Source: Stropharia rugosoannulata
Lineage: Eukaryota > Basidiomycota > Agaricomycetes > Agaricales > Strophariaceae
DNA length: 64,000 nucleotides
Assembly (NCBI GenBank): GCA_028532985.1
Contig: JANCIK010000006.1
Coordinates: 62,001-126,000 of the forward strand
Direction of reading: 5' to 3'
Made by a program: the position numbers and the translations under genes. Positions 10,999 to 22,500 of this stretch are shown piece after piece; the first letter of the stretch is position 1, and each line of letters opens with the position of its first letter. The notes beneath the pieces were generated by a model. The model was given only the letters and a program-made list of their open reading frames with translations. It did no database searches and had not been told where the DNA came from.

Positions 10999-12374
10999 GT
11001 AGCCACCCTTGACTTGATATACTCGAGTTATATGTGAACAATCGTCTACAGAATCCCATTCTTTAACATAGAGAGTTAAGTAAAGATAGAAATTGAATTT
11101 TGGTTATAAAATCACTATGAGATATGTGTCATTCTAGCCTGCGCTCCGCAGACTACGAGTATTGGAATTGACACTGCAAAATAGTTAGAACAACCCGGCT
11201 TAGTTCCCGTATTTCCGATTATTGAATAGGCGCGGGTACAAATCCAGAATACGGGCCCAATGTGCGCCCCCGTTCTGGCACCATGGTCTAGACACAACCA
11301 TTTATACGTCCGTGAAGTGCGTATACATTTACAGACATGTACCCATATATCATTCAAGGATCACATAATAGACCCAATAAAGAAGTAATGAGCTTAAATT
11401 TATGGTAGATATTTACAAATGGTCCGCGGAACCTGGGATTGATATCAACTTATACCCACGGTCTTATATCATTTGAAGAGTTAACGTTCATATTGCATGT
11501 ATATCGTCATTGAAGTCGTATAGTGGTACGTTCATCACCCTAAAAGAGAGCCGCATTTGGATTATTGATCACAATTACTCCTACTATTTTTTAGCTTGAT
11601 ACCTTTTGTTGTGATAACGTTCGGTGTTTTGTTTGTATGACCATAGATATAATTGGTACGCAAAGATGTACAATCCTATATGCGACACTAGGGCTATTCT
11701 ACTTCTTTAATCTGGGCTTATCTTACGTTGCGTCGGTAACTATTAAATGAACGTGTTTCCAAATTCATATGAAGGGCGTGCTTAAGTAAAGAGATGTTAT
11801 GTCATTCCATAGTAGTAGTCCACGCCCATGCTAACTAAGCTCCCAGGGTTACCATTGGAGCGGTACTTCCGATTCATGTTTAGGAGTGTGACCAAGTGGA
11901 GAAGTGCTAGTGATGTCTATTATTTGATACCTGGGGAATGTTTGGATACCGACGTTCTACAGAGCCTCGCGTAAGAAATGGTGTACAGTAGCGACTGATC
12001 AATAATGCCCATAAAATGTACTTTTTGACCTCGGTGGAGGGTTAAAGCTTGGGTCGTGGGAATACTCTAGTGTTAAAGCTTAAAGTATTTCCACGACCCA
12101 ATCAATCAGGTTCGTATGCGAGAATGGGCGCCTATATATACGCTCCCACATAGCCCGGGCTATAGAGTAAGTGTACATAAATAGCCGTCGGCAGGTCCAT
12201 CTCTGATTGGCCTACTTATGTTGGCACTGTCCAATGACTACTGGGAAATCATATCTGCGTCCAATGTAGGCTTGTTTGTACTTGTTGGGATAACATTCAT
12301 ACACTAGAAATCGGTTTCCTTTCTTTTTTAACTGGGCAGACAGAATACCAGCTCCTCGTGGGCTTTGCTTATGA
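10999..12374. other. Intergenic; decayed duplicate of the 9.4-10.6 kb spacer
   Basis: From about 11.39 kb the sequence parallels 9.6-10.6 kb (the same order of words, including GGGCGCCTATATATAC at about 12126). So the CP promoter region was duplicated locally. No intact gene found. Confidence 0.45.
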
Positions 12375-12452
12375 GCAACGATTTGACTTGCGTTCAACCT
12401 TCATACCACATCTGCCGAGCGATTCAAACGTAACATACTTTGACCTCACCCT
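12375..12452 (+). pseudogene. Remnant of a CP-family gene start
   Basis: The sequence matches the 5' leader and first codons of CP copy 2 (CTGCCGAG...TTGACCTCACCC). The start codon is changed to ATA and the homology stops within the signal-peptide region. It is a truncated extra family copy. Confidence 0.4.
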
Positions 12453-12589
12453 TGGACATTTCTGTACAGTGAGGCTCAGGCCTTTTACGGACTTGACTGA
12501 GTGTGGACTCATGAAATTTAAACCCATATTTTTGTACATACAATGATTGGGATCGTTTCTCTTTCCATGAATCAGGTACAGAGAGCTCT

Positions 12590-12964
12590 TCAGAATATGA
12601 CAACACTCTTCCAAGTGAAGCTATAAGATAGTCAGCGCTACTCATATACTCAATCCAAGTTGACCTACCCAGAAGGTGCCGTTCGGCATCTATCACCGGG
12701 GCCCTGGACTGGCCCTGGTCCATTATCGCAGGATTCGCTTACGAAGAACTCAATGTTACTGTTCGTATTGACGTTCGAGAAGCTGGCCGAGACTACTGAT
12801 TTGTCGGCGGGGATGATAAAACAAACTTCCTCAGCAATTGTTACATTCCCTTCATTGACGCCAGTGCACTCAATCCCAGAGAAAAATGTTATGGTAGCGT
12901 CGGAAAGGGCCAGACCTGCAGAGGCTACAATACCAGCGGTAATAGACGCGATGCGAAGCTGCAT
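12590..12964 (-). CDS. Small secreted protein, 108 aa (CP family, divergent copy 3)
   Basis: Exon 1 is 12669-12964, exon 2 12590-12620, with the phase-2 intron at the family position. The signal peptide is MQLRIASITAGIVASAGLAL. The ATG at 12964 is preferred over upstream in-frame ones because it starts the hydrophobic segment. It keeps ITFFSGIECTG and the NIEFFV segment but has a more diverged loop (SESCDNGPGPVQGPG) and extra Cys residues; the tail is FTWKSVVIF. This subtype is mirrored in B2 at 49629-49978, where it is broken. Extracellular; function unknown. Confidence 0.75.
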
Positions 12965-13315
12965 AGTACTTCTGAGATATCTTTTGAGGTATGCATCGTA
13001 CATGAGCATAGCGTGAATGAAAGGATAAGTGCACATACATTAAACAGTGTCAAGAGTGACCAACCTTAAAGTGAAGATGGTGGTAAACACCTGAGAAAGA
13101 ACCTTTAAAATGGGTGGGTTTATTTACTCGTGCTTTCTTACTCCTCTTCACACTATAGTCTTATCACGAGTATTAATACATCCGTGAAGTTCGTTTACAT
13201 GTACAAACAGCTCACCTCTTCGGCCACCTCCCGCCGAGGAATTCAGAACTGTAAATCGTATGTATGTGTTTATTTTTTTCCAAATCAAACTTTATCTATT
13301 CTTATATAGATGCTG

Positions 13316-13605
13316 TTGTTCCTCCACTTCTCTGCTCCAACGCCGAAACGCTCGGAAGAAGTACTATTCAGCTATTTGGACATACCAGAGTGATAATCTT
13401 ACGACACGCATCCTTGCGACACCGTCACCTGGATGACAATAATCGTAATGTACGTCCGGGACATCGGTGAGAAGCAGCACGCCTGCACTCAATCAAGAGC
13501 TTTCAAAAATACAAGTGTAGTGCCGAATAGCCCCGTGAAGTGCTGTCACCATGGTAGTATTAACGACTTTGGGGCATGTACGACCAAGCTGGCGCATAAA
13601 ATGTG
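13316..13605 (+). pseudogene. Cysteine-rich secreted-type gene relic Z (copy 1)
   Basis: This is paralogous to 50313-50620. The 3' half is open and conserved in both copies, ending with a CC pair, then GSINDFGACTTKLA and a stop. The 5' half opens with MLLFLHFSAP but meets a TGA in this copy after about 26 codons (LFSYLDIPE-stop), whereas the B2 copy reads through. Differences between the copies include several synonymous changes in this frame. An unseen intron cannot be excluded. Family not recognised. Confidence 0.3.
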
Positions 13606-14089
13606 AAGTATAACCATTAGGAAGTTTGAATGACTACGCATTACAACGGTGTAATACTATAAATTGTGAGGCTATGGAAGGACGCAGCAGGCTCATATAA
13701 GGGATTGCATCAGATCCGCGGAACTCACCCCATGATAAGTCAACCAGAACGACAGAAAGGGATGAAGATGTATTATGCAACGGAATTTGGCGGCCTGAGA
13801 AAGAGAAAAATATGACCTGAGCAGAAAAACTGAATAAGAAAGCCCATAACAAGGATCTCTTGAAAGCAGAATGGCGTTGACTATCCACAAGGGAACTGTA
13901 CGTGGATCAGGGTACGGCGACGAGCGCGAGTCAACAGCGTGCCATAGAGGAAATATAACCCTCAGTTCCACCAATGCGTACGCTGAACGTAACGCTAGGA
14001 CATCATTGTAGTTCCGCGAAGGGAGACATGAGTGACAGCTGAAGAGACGTGGACTAAATCAGAACACTAAAGACAAAGATACCACATAT

Positions 14090-14140
14090 CGCAGAGAAAG
14101 AAAAGACATCAGAGAAAGAGAAAGAGAAAGACATAGAGGA
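14090..14140 (+). repeat. Purine microsatellite (AGAGAA-type)
   Basis: Short run of repeated GAAAGA/GAGAAA words inside the B1 tail; not expanded in the B2 counterpart. Confidence 0.5.
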
Positions 14141-14470
14141 AAATTAAGAAACATGGCCCCGTAACGTATAAGACGCAATTACAACGGGAAGAGGGACTTC
14201 AGACACCGGAGATAAAGATACAATGATCAGGTGAAATCGGCATGGTATTCAAAATGACAAAAGACAATCCAGGCCCAACGCAAGGTGTGCAGCGAAGAAT
14301 GACACCAGCGAATATGACAGACACCACAAGATCAGTTCTACGAGATGAGCACGGACCGTTACACCAATGAAAGGAAGAGCGACGCTTCCATCCATCCACT
14401 CGGCACTTCGCCATCGCACCACCAGAGTAGCCATCAGATCAGGCAAGGGATACAGTCTATGTACAAATAA

Positions 14471-16440
14471 CCCGCTGTGTATACATCCGTCTTAGCGACG
14501 TGAGGGGAGCCGACATAGATAGAATGCAGAGGGAAAAGGGGGAAGGGGGATGGCGCCGGGCACAAGCGCAAGGAGACGGACGTTTCTCACCAATGGGAAA
14601 TAGTGTATCCGGAACGAGACAAGTCTCGGAAAGGGGGCAGAGGTCTAGACCCGCAGCTCAAGAAAAGAAACGACATGCACGTAGGGGGGACAGTGCAGAG
14701 AGAAGTGGAGCCGATTCATAGCACGGCGGGGAAAGGCACAAGCTAGGCTGGATAGGCGACGGTGGGTGGGTGGCACGCGCATATACGGTGTATATTGCAG
14801 GGTAGAGCACGGGAAGGGGGAACAGCATAAGCAGGTAGAGGCCAGGGAAAGTTCATGGAGTCCAGCGCAAAAAGACACCGCGGGGAGGTGTCCGAAAGTG
14901 GCCCGAGGGAAAAGCAAGAAGATTTCGATGAGAGAAGCAGCGAGGAAGCAGAGGGCGCGCAAATATATGCATTTCATACATCCCCCAGTGCGGGGGGATT
15001 GTGTTTGGGGTCGCGACCGAGTGAAGAACGGATCAGACACGTGTAGAAACAATGCCACAAGTCGTATCAAAGTCTGAGCCTGAAATATCATTCAAACGCC
15101 GGGGACTAAGAGAGAGGGTATATGCGGCTTGAGGAACAGAAATCGTACAACGTCTTGAGAGATAGGGAATGGGCGCGTTCCGTTACAGGGAATGAGGCCA
15201 CGCGGGCCGCAATGTTACGGACATGCAGAGCGTGGAGCGGGGAAGGTGGCCACGAACTCCTATATAGGCGAGGGGCTGGATAACTAGGGTGTTAGGTGGG
15301 TAGCGTACGCTGCACGGAGTAACAAGAGCCAGTTGTGGGTATGCGGAGCACATCGAGGCAGAGGAGAGGAGGCATACGCCAGAAGTAGACTGAGAGAGGT
15401 CGTATGTTACGGGGTGAGTGGAGATAATGCCTGTACACAGTGAAACATCGCGCGAGCCGGAAGGATTCTACGACGGCGACCCACGTCAGGGATGGTTACG
15501 GAGCGATTAGCGAGGGGGAGTACGGACGGGCATACACACATATATTCAAACGCGGAGGGCGGCTATGGGCTGGACAGGGGTATGGATGTGAAGGGGAGTA
15601 GGGTGCACAGGAGTGCGTCGGGCTGAGCGACGATCTCGTACCAAAGTGAAAGCACGGCTAGGGACGGGGCCAACGAGAGTTGCGTTACCACATTCAGACA
15701 TGCGCGACGGCGTTTGAAGCCTGCAGGGCAAGGTCGGGAACGAGAATTGGGGCAGGGAGACTGAAAGGGGAAGGAGAGCGAGGCAGCCCGAAAGCAGGTA
15801 AGATGTATTCATGAAGTTTGCGCGCAGTGGGTCCCGACGATCCGGACGTCTTGAACTTGAAGCGAGTCCAGCCAACATGGGAGTCCATGACGGAGCCGCT
15901 ACTAAGCTAACGGTTGCGAAGCGACGAGGGCGGTTTGTGCAAAGCGCCGGTGTATTGACGGCGTTGTGTATAAGTTTCTCCAGGGAGCAGCAACAACAGG
16001 GAATACACCTCGCAAGGCAGAGAAGTTGACAGAGTAAGGGTGTACGAGTGTACGAGGCCGGGGCGTGAAGGAAATGCTGCAGACCAAATCGAGTCCACTC
16101 ACCACAATCCCATCCATTCTTGTACTCATCCGCGACCTCGATAACTTGCAAACACATCGTCAAGATGCAGACAATGAAAGTAGTAACTGACGAAAACAAA
16201 TTTGTCACGTCGAGCGACACCGGCATGTCCCGGTACCGGCAACTAGCCGATCAATGTCGGCATCCCCATTCCGTGCCGATATTTGAACGTACGACAACTG
16301 GGTCTTTTCCGTTCCATATCAGCCCAGCGTCTGTTATAAGTTTACCTTTACGACCAAGTACAAATATGCATGTGCACTCAACGTCAGCCGCAAATACCCA
16401 AAAGCAGGTACATAGAGTAGTATTGACAACTCAACGATAA
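14471..16440 (+). repeat. R1 large noncoding repeat, forward orientation
   Basis: This R1 copy matches 46.26-46.8, 25.2-27.7 and 51.8-54.5 kb. It contains the modules GGTGGCCACG...GAGGGGCTGG (about 15.24 kb) and ACGATCTCGTACCAAAGTG (about 15.63 kb), and an R2 core at 16190-16310. It stops at the equivalent of the SP1 promoter (about 16.44 kb) without the SP1 gene. The 226-codon frame on the minus strand (15546-16226) is a low-stop artefact of the pyrimidine-rich strand, not preserved in frame in the other copies. Confidence 0.55.
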
Positions 16441-17280
16441 CGATCTCGGCCTAGTACTTGGAATGAATCACCACGCTCTACCAGCAAGCCAGCGCCCATT
16501 TCCGAGCTCGCCGCGTCGCTCACATCGCAATAGAGTCGACCTCTATATCACTTCCTCCTCAAACAATATTCCGAGCAATTAATGCTATTCATTAGCTCCT
16601 TGTCACCCTCACAACTCATGATCACTACGACTGGAGACGTCTATAAGTAAATGTAATTGAGAAGTGAAATTAACCGTTACACACATCCACGTCCACACCT
16701 ATACACCTACCTAGTCTCTCGTAAGGAGTCCACAAATGTTAATTGATGATAAGTTGATCAAACGTTGATAAGTAAAAATCAATCAACTTTAGCATATGGA
16801 GCCTGCTTGCAAACGCGCCGTGGTATTGGCGTAACTACTTTTGCACGATATTTACTCCCACGATGCCCCATGTGACTAGTGCACACGACGCGTCGACGCG
16901 TTGATTTTTAATTAAACATTCATTATCTACGCGTTTCCAGGCGAAGAATGTCTACGGCGCATATACAATACCCACTGCAAGCTACGTTCAACGCGCCGCC
17001 CATGACTACAGCTCACCCATAGACTAGGGAAGGTCCAGGTAGGGCTGGAAGTGCGAGGACAGCGGTCAGCCGGCACAGGGGGCTCCGAAGTGAGATGGCG
17101 CAGGGCGGGGAGGGCGACCGTGGGCATAAATAGACCAGGCGAACAAACTGTCAGGTAAGGGGCGAAGAAAAGAACGAGTAAAGCGGCAGTGTCCGCACCC
17201 GGGGAGCATATGTAAAGCATGGAGTTGAGTGAAGGAGGGTGTTGTTCAAGGCCCCTCAAAATGATCACAAAGCTTAAGCG
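16441..17280. other. Intergenic, nothing recognised
   Basis: AT-rich to about 16.92 kb, then a GC-rich stretch with an open frame on the minus strand (16927-17268, 113 codons) that resembles nothing I know and has no second copy to test it. Confidence 0.3.
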
Positions 17281-18525
17281 AATGGTACTGTAAGGTGCGC
17301 TATTTGCGTGCGCTTAGATCCGGTGATACGCTCGTGCGTGCTATGGGCGCGGAAACCACACCACACACACACACTCAATGCGCAGAATGCGAGGGCGCTT
17401 CACACGGCTTCTAGCCAAACCCCAAAACAACTCACAATTGCGAGCCGGAACGAGCTAAAAGCGAGACGAAAACGCGAGAGTGTAAGCTGCTACGACAGCT
17501 TCGAACCACTCTCGGACGCTGGACGCAGCGAGGACGCAACGGGGACGCTAAAATGAAGTTAAAACGAATGTGGGGGATCTATTCTTCCTTTGTCCTGTAC
17601 TTATTACATGCTTTAAATACTGTATGTACCCTGTAATTCGACTGTAGTAGTTCCTAAACGTTCCTATACCTATTGTTCCTGTAAAAGCGTGGTACGGGAC
17701 GCTACGGCTCTGCGCAGCACGCGTTTTCCTCGAGGCGGGCGCTTAACGAGCGCTTAATCCGCAACATGCCGAAACGGCTGTTTCCGAGCACAGCGCGGCG
17801 CCGTGCTCATCACCGGCCAATTTGTGGCATGATTTTCCAGTGGTATGATTTCCTTCAAACTAATTTGCTTGGTGCTTCGGAGTCAGGCAATAATTCTACA
17901 TATTATTTAGTATTTAAGGACATGGTGTACACGTAGATAGGCAGTTAATTTACCACCCACCTTCATTTTACGATCCAAGAAGCTCAGTATAGCTACCAAT
18001 AAGATCCAGTTCATCGAGCATAGTCATTCTTTTATTCTCACCCTTTTCTTGAACATACTCCCTCAAGACGACCCCACCAGTCGTCGCTCGCACACACACA
18101 CATACACAATCTTACAACAGTTGTAAGATTGATAATGTGTGTGTAGGTGCGAGCGACGACTTGTGTGGTCGTCTTGAGGGTGGTTCAAGGAATAGGACTA
18201 AAGAATAAGTGATAGACTAGAGTTGGGCGAACTTGAAGAGGTACAGCTGCATGTACTGACTCCAACTGTACTTTGGATGGTAAAAAATGAGGGTCGGTCC
18301 TTTCTTAACTGCCTAGCTACATGTACACGACGTCCTTTTATACTGTAAAAGCATGTATATATAAATAAAATATAAAACTTCTCCTAACTCCTGAGGGCCA
18401 ACCGAGTTCTCTCGAGAATATTCTTGCCAGGATGCCCGAAACCCAAAGATATTTCTTCGATCGACCTATACCAAATGGATCTTTTCTGCGCGCACGCAAA
18501 TAGCGCACCTTACAGTACAACCATT
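17281..18525. mobile_element. Fold-back element: two T1 units head to head
   Basis: The outer ends are inverted copies of each other: TACTGTAAGGTGCGC at about 17286 and its complement ending at about 18520, extended by AATGGT at both edges. The centre (18061-18179) is a near-perfect palindrome with about 57-bp arms around a 3-nt spacer (CTTACAA-cag-TTGTAAG at 18111-18127). Between centre and ends the two arms are diverged versions of the T1 unit. The left arm carries the M2 insertion (17322-17814). It has no coding capacity. It looks like either a fold-back transposon or two T1 insertions tail-joined. Confidence 0.7.
17322..17814 (+). mobile_element. MITE-like element M2, copy 2 (about 493 bp)
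   Basis: Nearly identical to 7813-8299, with the same GGTGAT/ATCACC ends. Compared with the other arm of the fold-back element it interrupts the sequence between GATC and CCAATTT, so it inserted into an older element. No coding capacity. Confidence 0.7.
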
Positions 18526-18539
18526 GTTAGGGTTGATAC

Positions 18540-19510
18540 TTCTCGCATTTCCGTAGATAGATAGATATCAGATGAGTGTCCATATCTGCCGCTACCCACA
18601 CAAAAGGGGCAATGTTTGCCCAATAGTACAAGCAGGAGCATTCAATTTGTAGCTGCGTTCAGTCAGTGAGAAACTCACGTATTCAAAGGCGCCAGAGCTA
18701 AGCCTTTGTTCGCAAGACTAGCGGTTAATCCCACTTTAGCCACAGTCTGCTATATAGCAAGTTTCCAGAAATAATGTGAACAAGGATCTGCATTTCATGG
18801 ATTAGCAGTTACATCTCGACCGTTTCTAATTTTGGGGAGTACTACGCAAGATTACCTAATAATACCCCTGAAGATAATAGACACGTATCACTCCCTACCC
18901 ATGGCATATTCCGTGTCGGTCTGCAATCAATGATATCCATCACCTCTTTGTCAGCGATACCATTCACCGCCTCCAGCCCAGAAAAAGCCGAGAACTAAGA
19001 TTAATTCGAGAACTGCAAGCCATACTCAGCCAGTCATTTACACCTGCGCATACGTTAAATACCCAGAGAGAGTGTCCGAAGAGTCATGAACAAAAAACGG
19101 TGATATGTCCGGATCAAGTAACACACTTTCTATATTTACTCAGAAACTTCTCATCGAAAGCAGAAAGCGGCTAGCCTAGTCAAACAGGAGGCGCAGCTAA
19201 TCAGACTGGGGAATTCATCTAGTTGAATGGATACATGATTATTATCCATAGAAATTCTCGGTTCTCCTCTCTCATACACGTTCTACCTGAATCGCGTGCC
19301 ACATGTAGCTATGCCTATGCGATGTCGTTCGGTCTCCGTGGCACAGGCCAAAATTCAATGTTGTTTACACCAAACAAAGTGTGGTATAAAAACTCGATAG
19401 CAGAGGCCAAAGATTCTGCAGCCAGGCGCTTCCATCCACTTCTACACTCCCAAATCCCAAGGGCCGGTCCCTTTCTACAGCAAACAAACTCTCCATCCAT
19501 TCGCTGCTAA
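18540..19510 (+). repeat. Duplicated upstream region of the GEGAYLT secreted family (copy 1)
   Basis: It matches 28.1-29.1 kb almost throughout and, without the gene, 55.06-56.29 kb in two tandem pieces. It contains the TATA box and the GGGCCGGTCCCTT leader motif conserved in front of all three family genes. Confidence 0.7.
19385..19392 (+). promoter_or_regulatory. TATA box (TATAAAAA)
   Basis: 126 bp upstream of the ATG at 19511. The paralogue at 29107 has the identical box at the identical distance (28981-28988), and the third gene has TATATAAT at 32941-32948. Confidence 0.6.
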
Positions 19511-20193
19511 ATGATGTCCAAACTCCTCTTCCTATATGCCTGCCTCGTCGGATTCACCAGCATGGTCACCGCACTCCCTCTCACTCGAGACATCGCAGTG
19601 CTGGAAAGGCGCATGCCCCAACGCATGATCATAGGCTTCCGTGCAGTCCGCAAGGTGCGTAGTATATCCCCCACGTCAATATAAATCAAGCTCACCACAC
19701 CACCCACCCCGTCCAGGAAATTGCCGAGGAATACAACAAAGCAGGAACACTAACCAACGTCCCAGCAAGCGGTATCCAAACCGGGGAAGGCGCATACCTC
19801 ACCGCATCGCCAGGCGAATACGTCGGCGTCCCCCCGACGTACTGGCACTGCGTAGTGTACGCCGACCCAGCGACGATCGAGAACACGCACAAGCTCTGGA
19901 TCCCTGAACATAACGCCCAGAAGCATCCGCTCTTTTTCAAGGCGAACGAGAAAAACCTGCGCGCGTATATCGAGGCGCACCATATGCACCCAGACGAGGC
20001 ACTTCTGTTTTCTTGGATTGAGGGACACACACCGCCTGTCCGCCAGATGCTGATCCCGTCTATTTACCTGCTTGGAAATAATGGCCATCGGTCATTGGGG
20101 ATCTCAGTGAAATGTGTTCCCCCCGAAGAAGCGAAGGTTCTACCTGCTATTGCGGCGCCCTGGAGTTCATGGAAGGTTGCTGGGTTTGAGTAG
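19511..20193 (+). CDS. Secreted GEGAYLT-family protein, 206 aa (possible ADP-ribosyltransferase fold), copy 1
   Basis: Exon 1 is 19511-19654, intron 19655-19716 (GTGCGT...CCAG), exon 2 19717-20193; total 206 aa. Residues 1 to about 21 are a signal peptide (MMSKLLFLYACLVGF...). LERR (31-34) is a likely Kex2-type processing site. The mature part starts with IIGFRAV (R44), then an EEYNKAG helix, then GEGAYLT (71-77), an aromatic stretch, LFFKAN, an HHMHPDEALLFSW segment and SLGISVKC near the end. An early Arg on a beta strand plus G-x-G-x-Y-[LF]-[TA] is what ADP-ribosyltransferase folds show, so an ART-like extracellular enzyme is a reasonable hypothesis. I see no textbook full catalytic signature and cannot test the fold. 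The start could also be the second Met. Intact; closely related copies at 29107 and 33070. Confidence 0.75.
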
Positions 20194-20951
20194 TTGACAT
20201 AGTATTAGTTATGTACTCCTATGTAATTGAGAACTATAGAATGGGTTCTAGAGCGCAAATGCTCGATGAGAGGTGAATTTTCTTTACTGTTCTAATTATT
20301 TGGCCGCACACACCCTTCAAAACATCTTACTAATGGTGCATGGCCAGCTGTCTCGATGCTCCTTCTTCCTACCGCTGAGTGATTTGCATCTCTGCCCATG
20401 CGCCATTGGATGTGCTTTGATAGTCTTCTTGTGGTTCTTCCTCAGCCTCGTGTTCATTTCAATATACTATATAAGTTTGTAGCATCAAATAAGTCTATAT
20501 AGTCCAGCCGGCTCCTACTGTGTGTGGGGGGGATGCGCGGCAGGGCGTATGCCGCTGCGCAGGCGCATGGCGCAGAGCCGAGGTGAATGAGCGACCGCCC
20601 CATGTCCGAGTACCGACATTAGATATTATTCTTCCGTTATATGTCACCCCTTTAATCATTGAGTAGGAGAGGACGGTTGTAATGGGAAACAGACGGATCC
20701 CCGTGTATGTAATCATTGTCCTACCTGCTAGTGTCGATGAATTACATCACAGGACAATCACGCAGAGCCAATCTGAATTTACAGCTATATCATCCTACTC
20801 AACGTCCCAAACTTCAGAGGTTCAAATGTGGTTATACATCATCCTGCAGTTTCATGCTTCGGTATCAGGGCAGTTAACTGTGTCCACGATTTGTCAGTCA
20901 TTAATGCGTCAAGTTAGCTTTTCTACGTACAGCCGACTAAGCATGATTAAG
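20194..20951. other. Intergenic, nothing recognised
   Basis: The first 100 bp match downstream sequence of the 29.1-kb paralogue. The remainder, including a Y-rich plus-strand stretch near 20.3-20.5 kb, holds no gene I can support. Confidence 0.35.
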
Positions 20952-21258
20952 TTAGTTGAAATATATACAGAGTCCATTGAGTTGAATGTACTGTCCCGAG
21001 CAAATCGGGTCGCTGACAGGAAGAGTAACCACGGCTACAAACAAAGAAAAACATTTACTGTGTATACATTTGGTGAGGCGTAGTGACCTACGGGCACGAG
21101 CCACTGTATATATTCAGCCTTTATTAGTACAAAATTCGCCAATAGTTTGTGATATACAGACCTGCAATATTCATTCCACTAAGGGGGGCCGATACCGTGT
21201 TGGTCACCAGTGCAAACAAAACAAGAGCAAATGTTGACAAGTATTTAGAAGTAAACAT
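20952..21258 (-). CDS. Small secreted peptide, 59 aa
   Basis: Exon 1 is 21162-21258, exon 2 20952-21034, joined in phase 1 across an intron of about 127 nt (GTCTGT...TTGTAG). Residues 1 to about 24 are a clear signal peptide (MFTSKYLSTFALVLFALV..., cleavage near VSA-PL). The short mature peptide carries two Cys (DPICSGQY and NGLCIYF) that could pair. A TATATAAAAGG box lies about 80 bp upstream (21334-21347). The N-terminus (MF..K.LST.AL...VT...AP) is reminiscent of the SP1 peptides at 2.1, 27.7 and 54.5 kb, so it may be a distant relative. A mini-exon inside the intron is possible but shifts the frame. Function unknown. Confidence 0.5.
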
Positions 21259-21333
21259 TGCGAATAGGTCTGTAGGCTCGAAGTGGTGTATGTGTTATTG
21301 GCAGTGAGGGCGTGAGGAGGACCAATAGCTGGC

Positions 21334-21347
21334 CTTTTATATATTTA
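21334..21347 (-). promoter_or_regulatory. TATA box of the 59-aa secreted peptide
   Basis: TATATAAAAGG on the minus strand, about 80 bp upstream of the start codon at 21258. Confidence 0.45.
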
Positions 21348-22018
21348 ACGTCTTCTATTTTGGAAGCAATGGCTGGGAGTTACACGTCTTATCGTGTTGT
21401 CATAAAAATGCATTGATAGTTCTATGATCTTCATCAAGAAGTATACTTATAGAATCTTGATAAAGGTATTTTCATATCCAACTGAATGGTACAGTTAAAC
21501 GACAAAATATATCGCATTCATAAATCAGAGCAGCTTGTACCAAAAACGAATCATTGCTTCTTGATTCAATTGTTCTAATACTTGGTGGTCAATGGAGCGT
21601 GAATAAATGGTCATACAACGGGAAAACTGATTCGATGCTATTTCTTGTTATCGCGAAAATGCTAGCATTGTCTACATGAGCCCTTCGATCCACTGCTTCT
21701 TTCCCAGTTGTTCTAGTAGGGCATACCGAATCAGTTGCTCGCATCCTGCACACGGTGTTGGTGTTTCCTCAATTCACGCCTCTCGATCTTTGGATCCAGG
21801 TAGAGCAAGGGTAGACCAATTCTACGCTGATGAAATAATATATGTGGTTTAGTCATCCAGATGTAACTCATGCTCAGCGGCAATGTCATATAAAAAGCAA
21901 CATCAACTCGCCCTTTATATGGTATCCAAAAACGCATCTCGAAATATAATATATTTGATTAGACATCTGTGGTTTACGATCAACCATAAAAATGACCACG
22001 AGCAAACCAAAAATGACG
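21348..22018. other. Intergenic, nothing recognised
   Basis: AT-rich sequence with only short, unsupported frames. Confidence 0.35.
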
Positions 22019-22500
22019 ATTGTAAGGTTGTGTTTGGGTGGGTGGGTGCGAACGACGACTGGTGGGGTCGTATTGAGGGTAGCAGTTCAAGGCAGAGAAA
22101 TAAAAGACATGAAGATCAACTAGAGTATCAAAACTGAGCCGTGGATGGTAAAACGAGAGTGCCAGATGGTCAATTAACTGTATACCTACGTGTACACGAC
22201 GTCTATACAACGTCCCCATCAAGTCCCCATCACCCTCAACGCGTTCCGAAAAAACTTGTATCCACACATGTGCTCTCAAAGTCAGCTGCCAGCCGCGAAT
22301 TCCCAAAAGTAGGTAGCATCGTTTTGAACTTGACGACGATGATCGCAGCTTTATAGTACTTAGATTGAATCAACTCATGTGCTGCGTACAAGCCAGCGCC
22401 CATCTCCGAGCTCGCCATCACTCTCAATCCGGAATGGACTCAAATTTATATAAAGAAAAAATACCTGCGCATACTGTCCATAGGTAATGGAGTCAAGGAC
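22019..22500 (+). repeat. T1 5' part joined to an R1/SP1 promoter fragment
   Basis: It starts with the T1 end (TGTAAGGTTG, GT tract, GAACGACGACTGG) and passes at about 22.2 kb into the R2/R1 sequence that normally precedes SP1 (ATTTATATAAAG at about 22.45 kb). It breaks off before an SP1 start codon. A composite of two repeat families. Confidence 0.5.

Larger units (their letters stand above)
8850..14470 (+). repeat. Segmental duplication B, left copy (B1)
   Basis: Gene order and orientation (CP minus, CP plus, CP minus, Z plus) are the same as in 46.85-51.73 kb, a direct duplicate about 38 kb away. The left copy is longer mainly because the 9.4-10.6 kb spacer was duplicated again at 11.1-12.45 kb. 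Stretches after 13.6 kb match 50.64-51.73 kb. Confidence 0.8.

Noticed and set aside
15546..16226. 226-codon open frame on the minus strand
   Set aside because: Same reason: R1 repeat, low-stop strand, no conservation of the frame with the homologous segments at 1-1.6 kb and 26-27 kb.
16927..17268. 113-codon open frame on the minus strand
   Set aside because: Single copy, low-complexity Pro/Ser/Leu composition, no domain and no comparison copy; not enough to call a gene.
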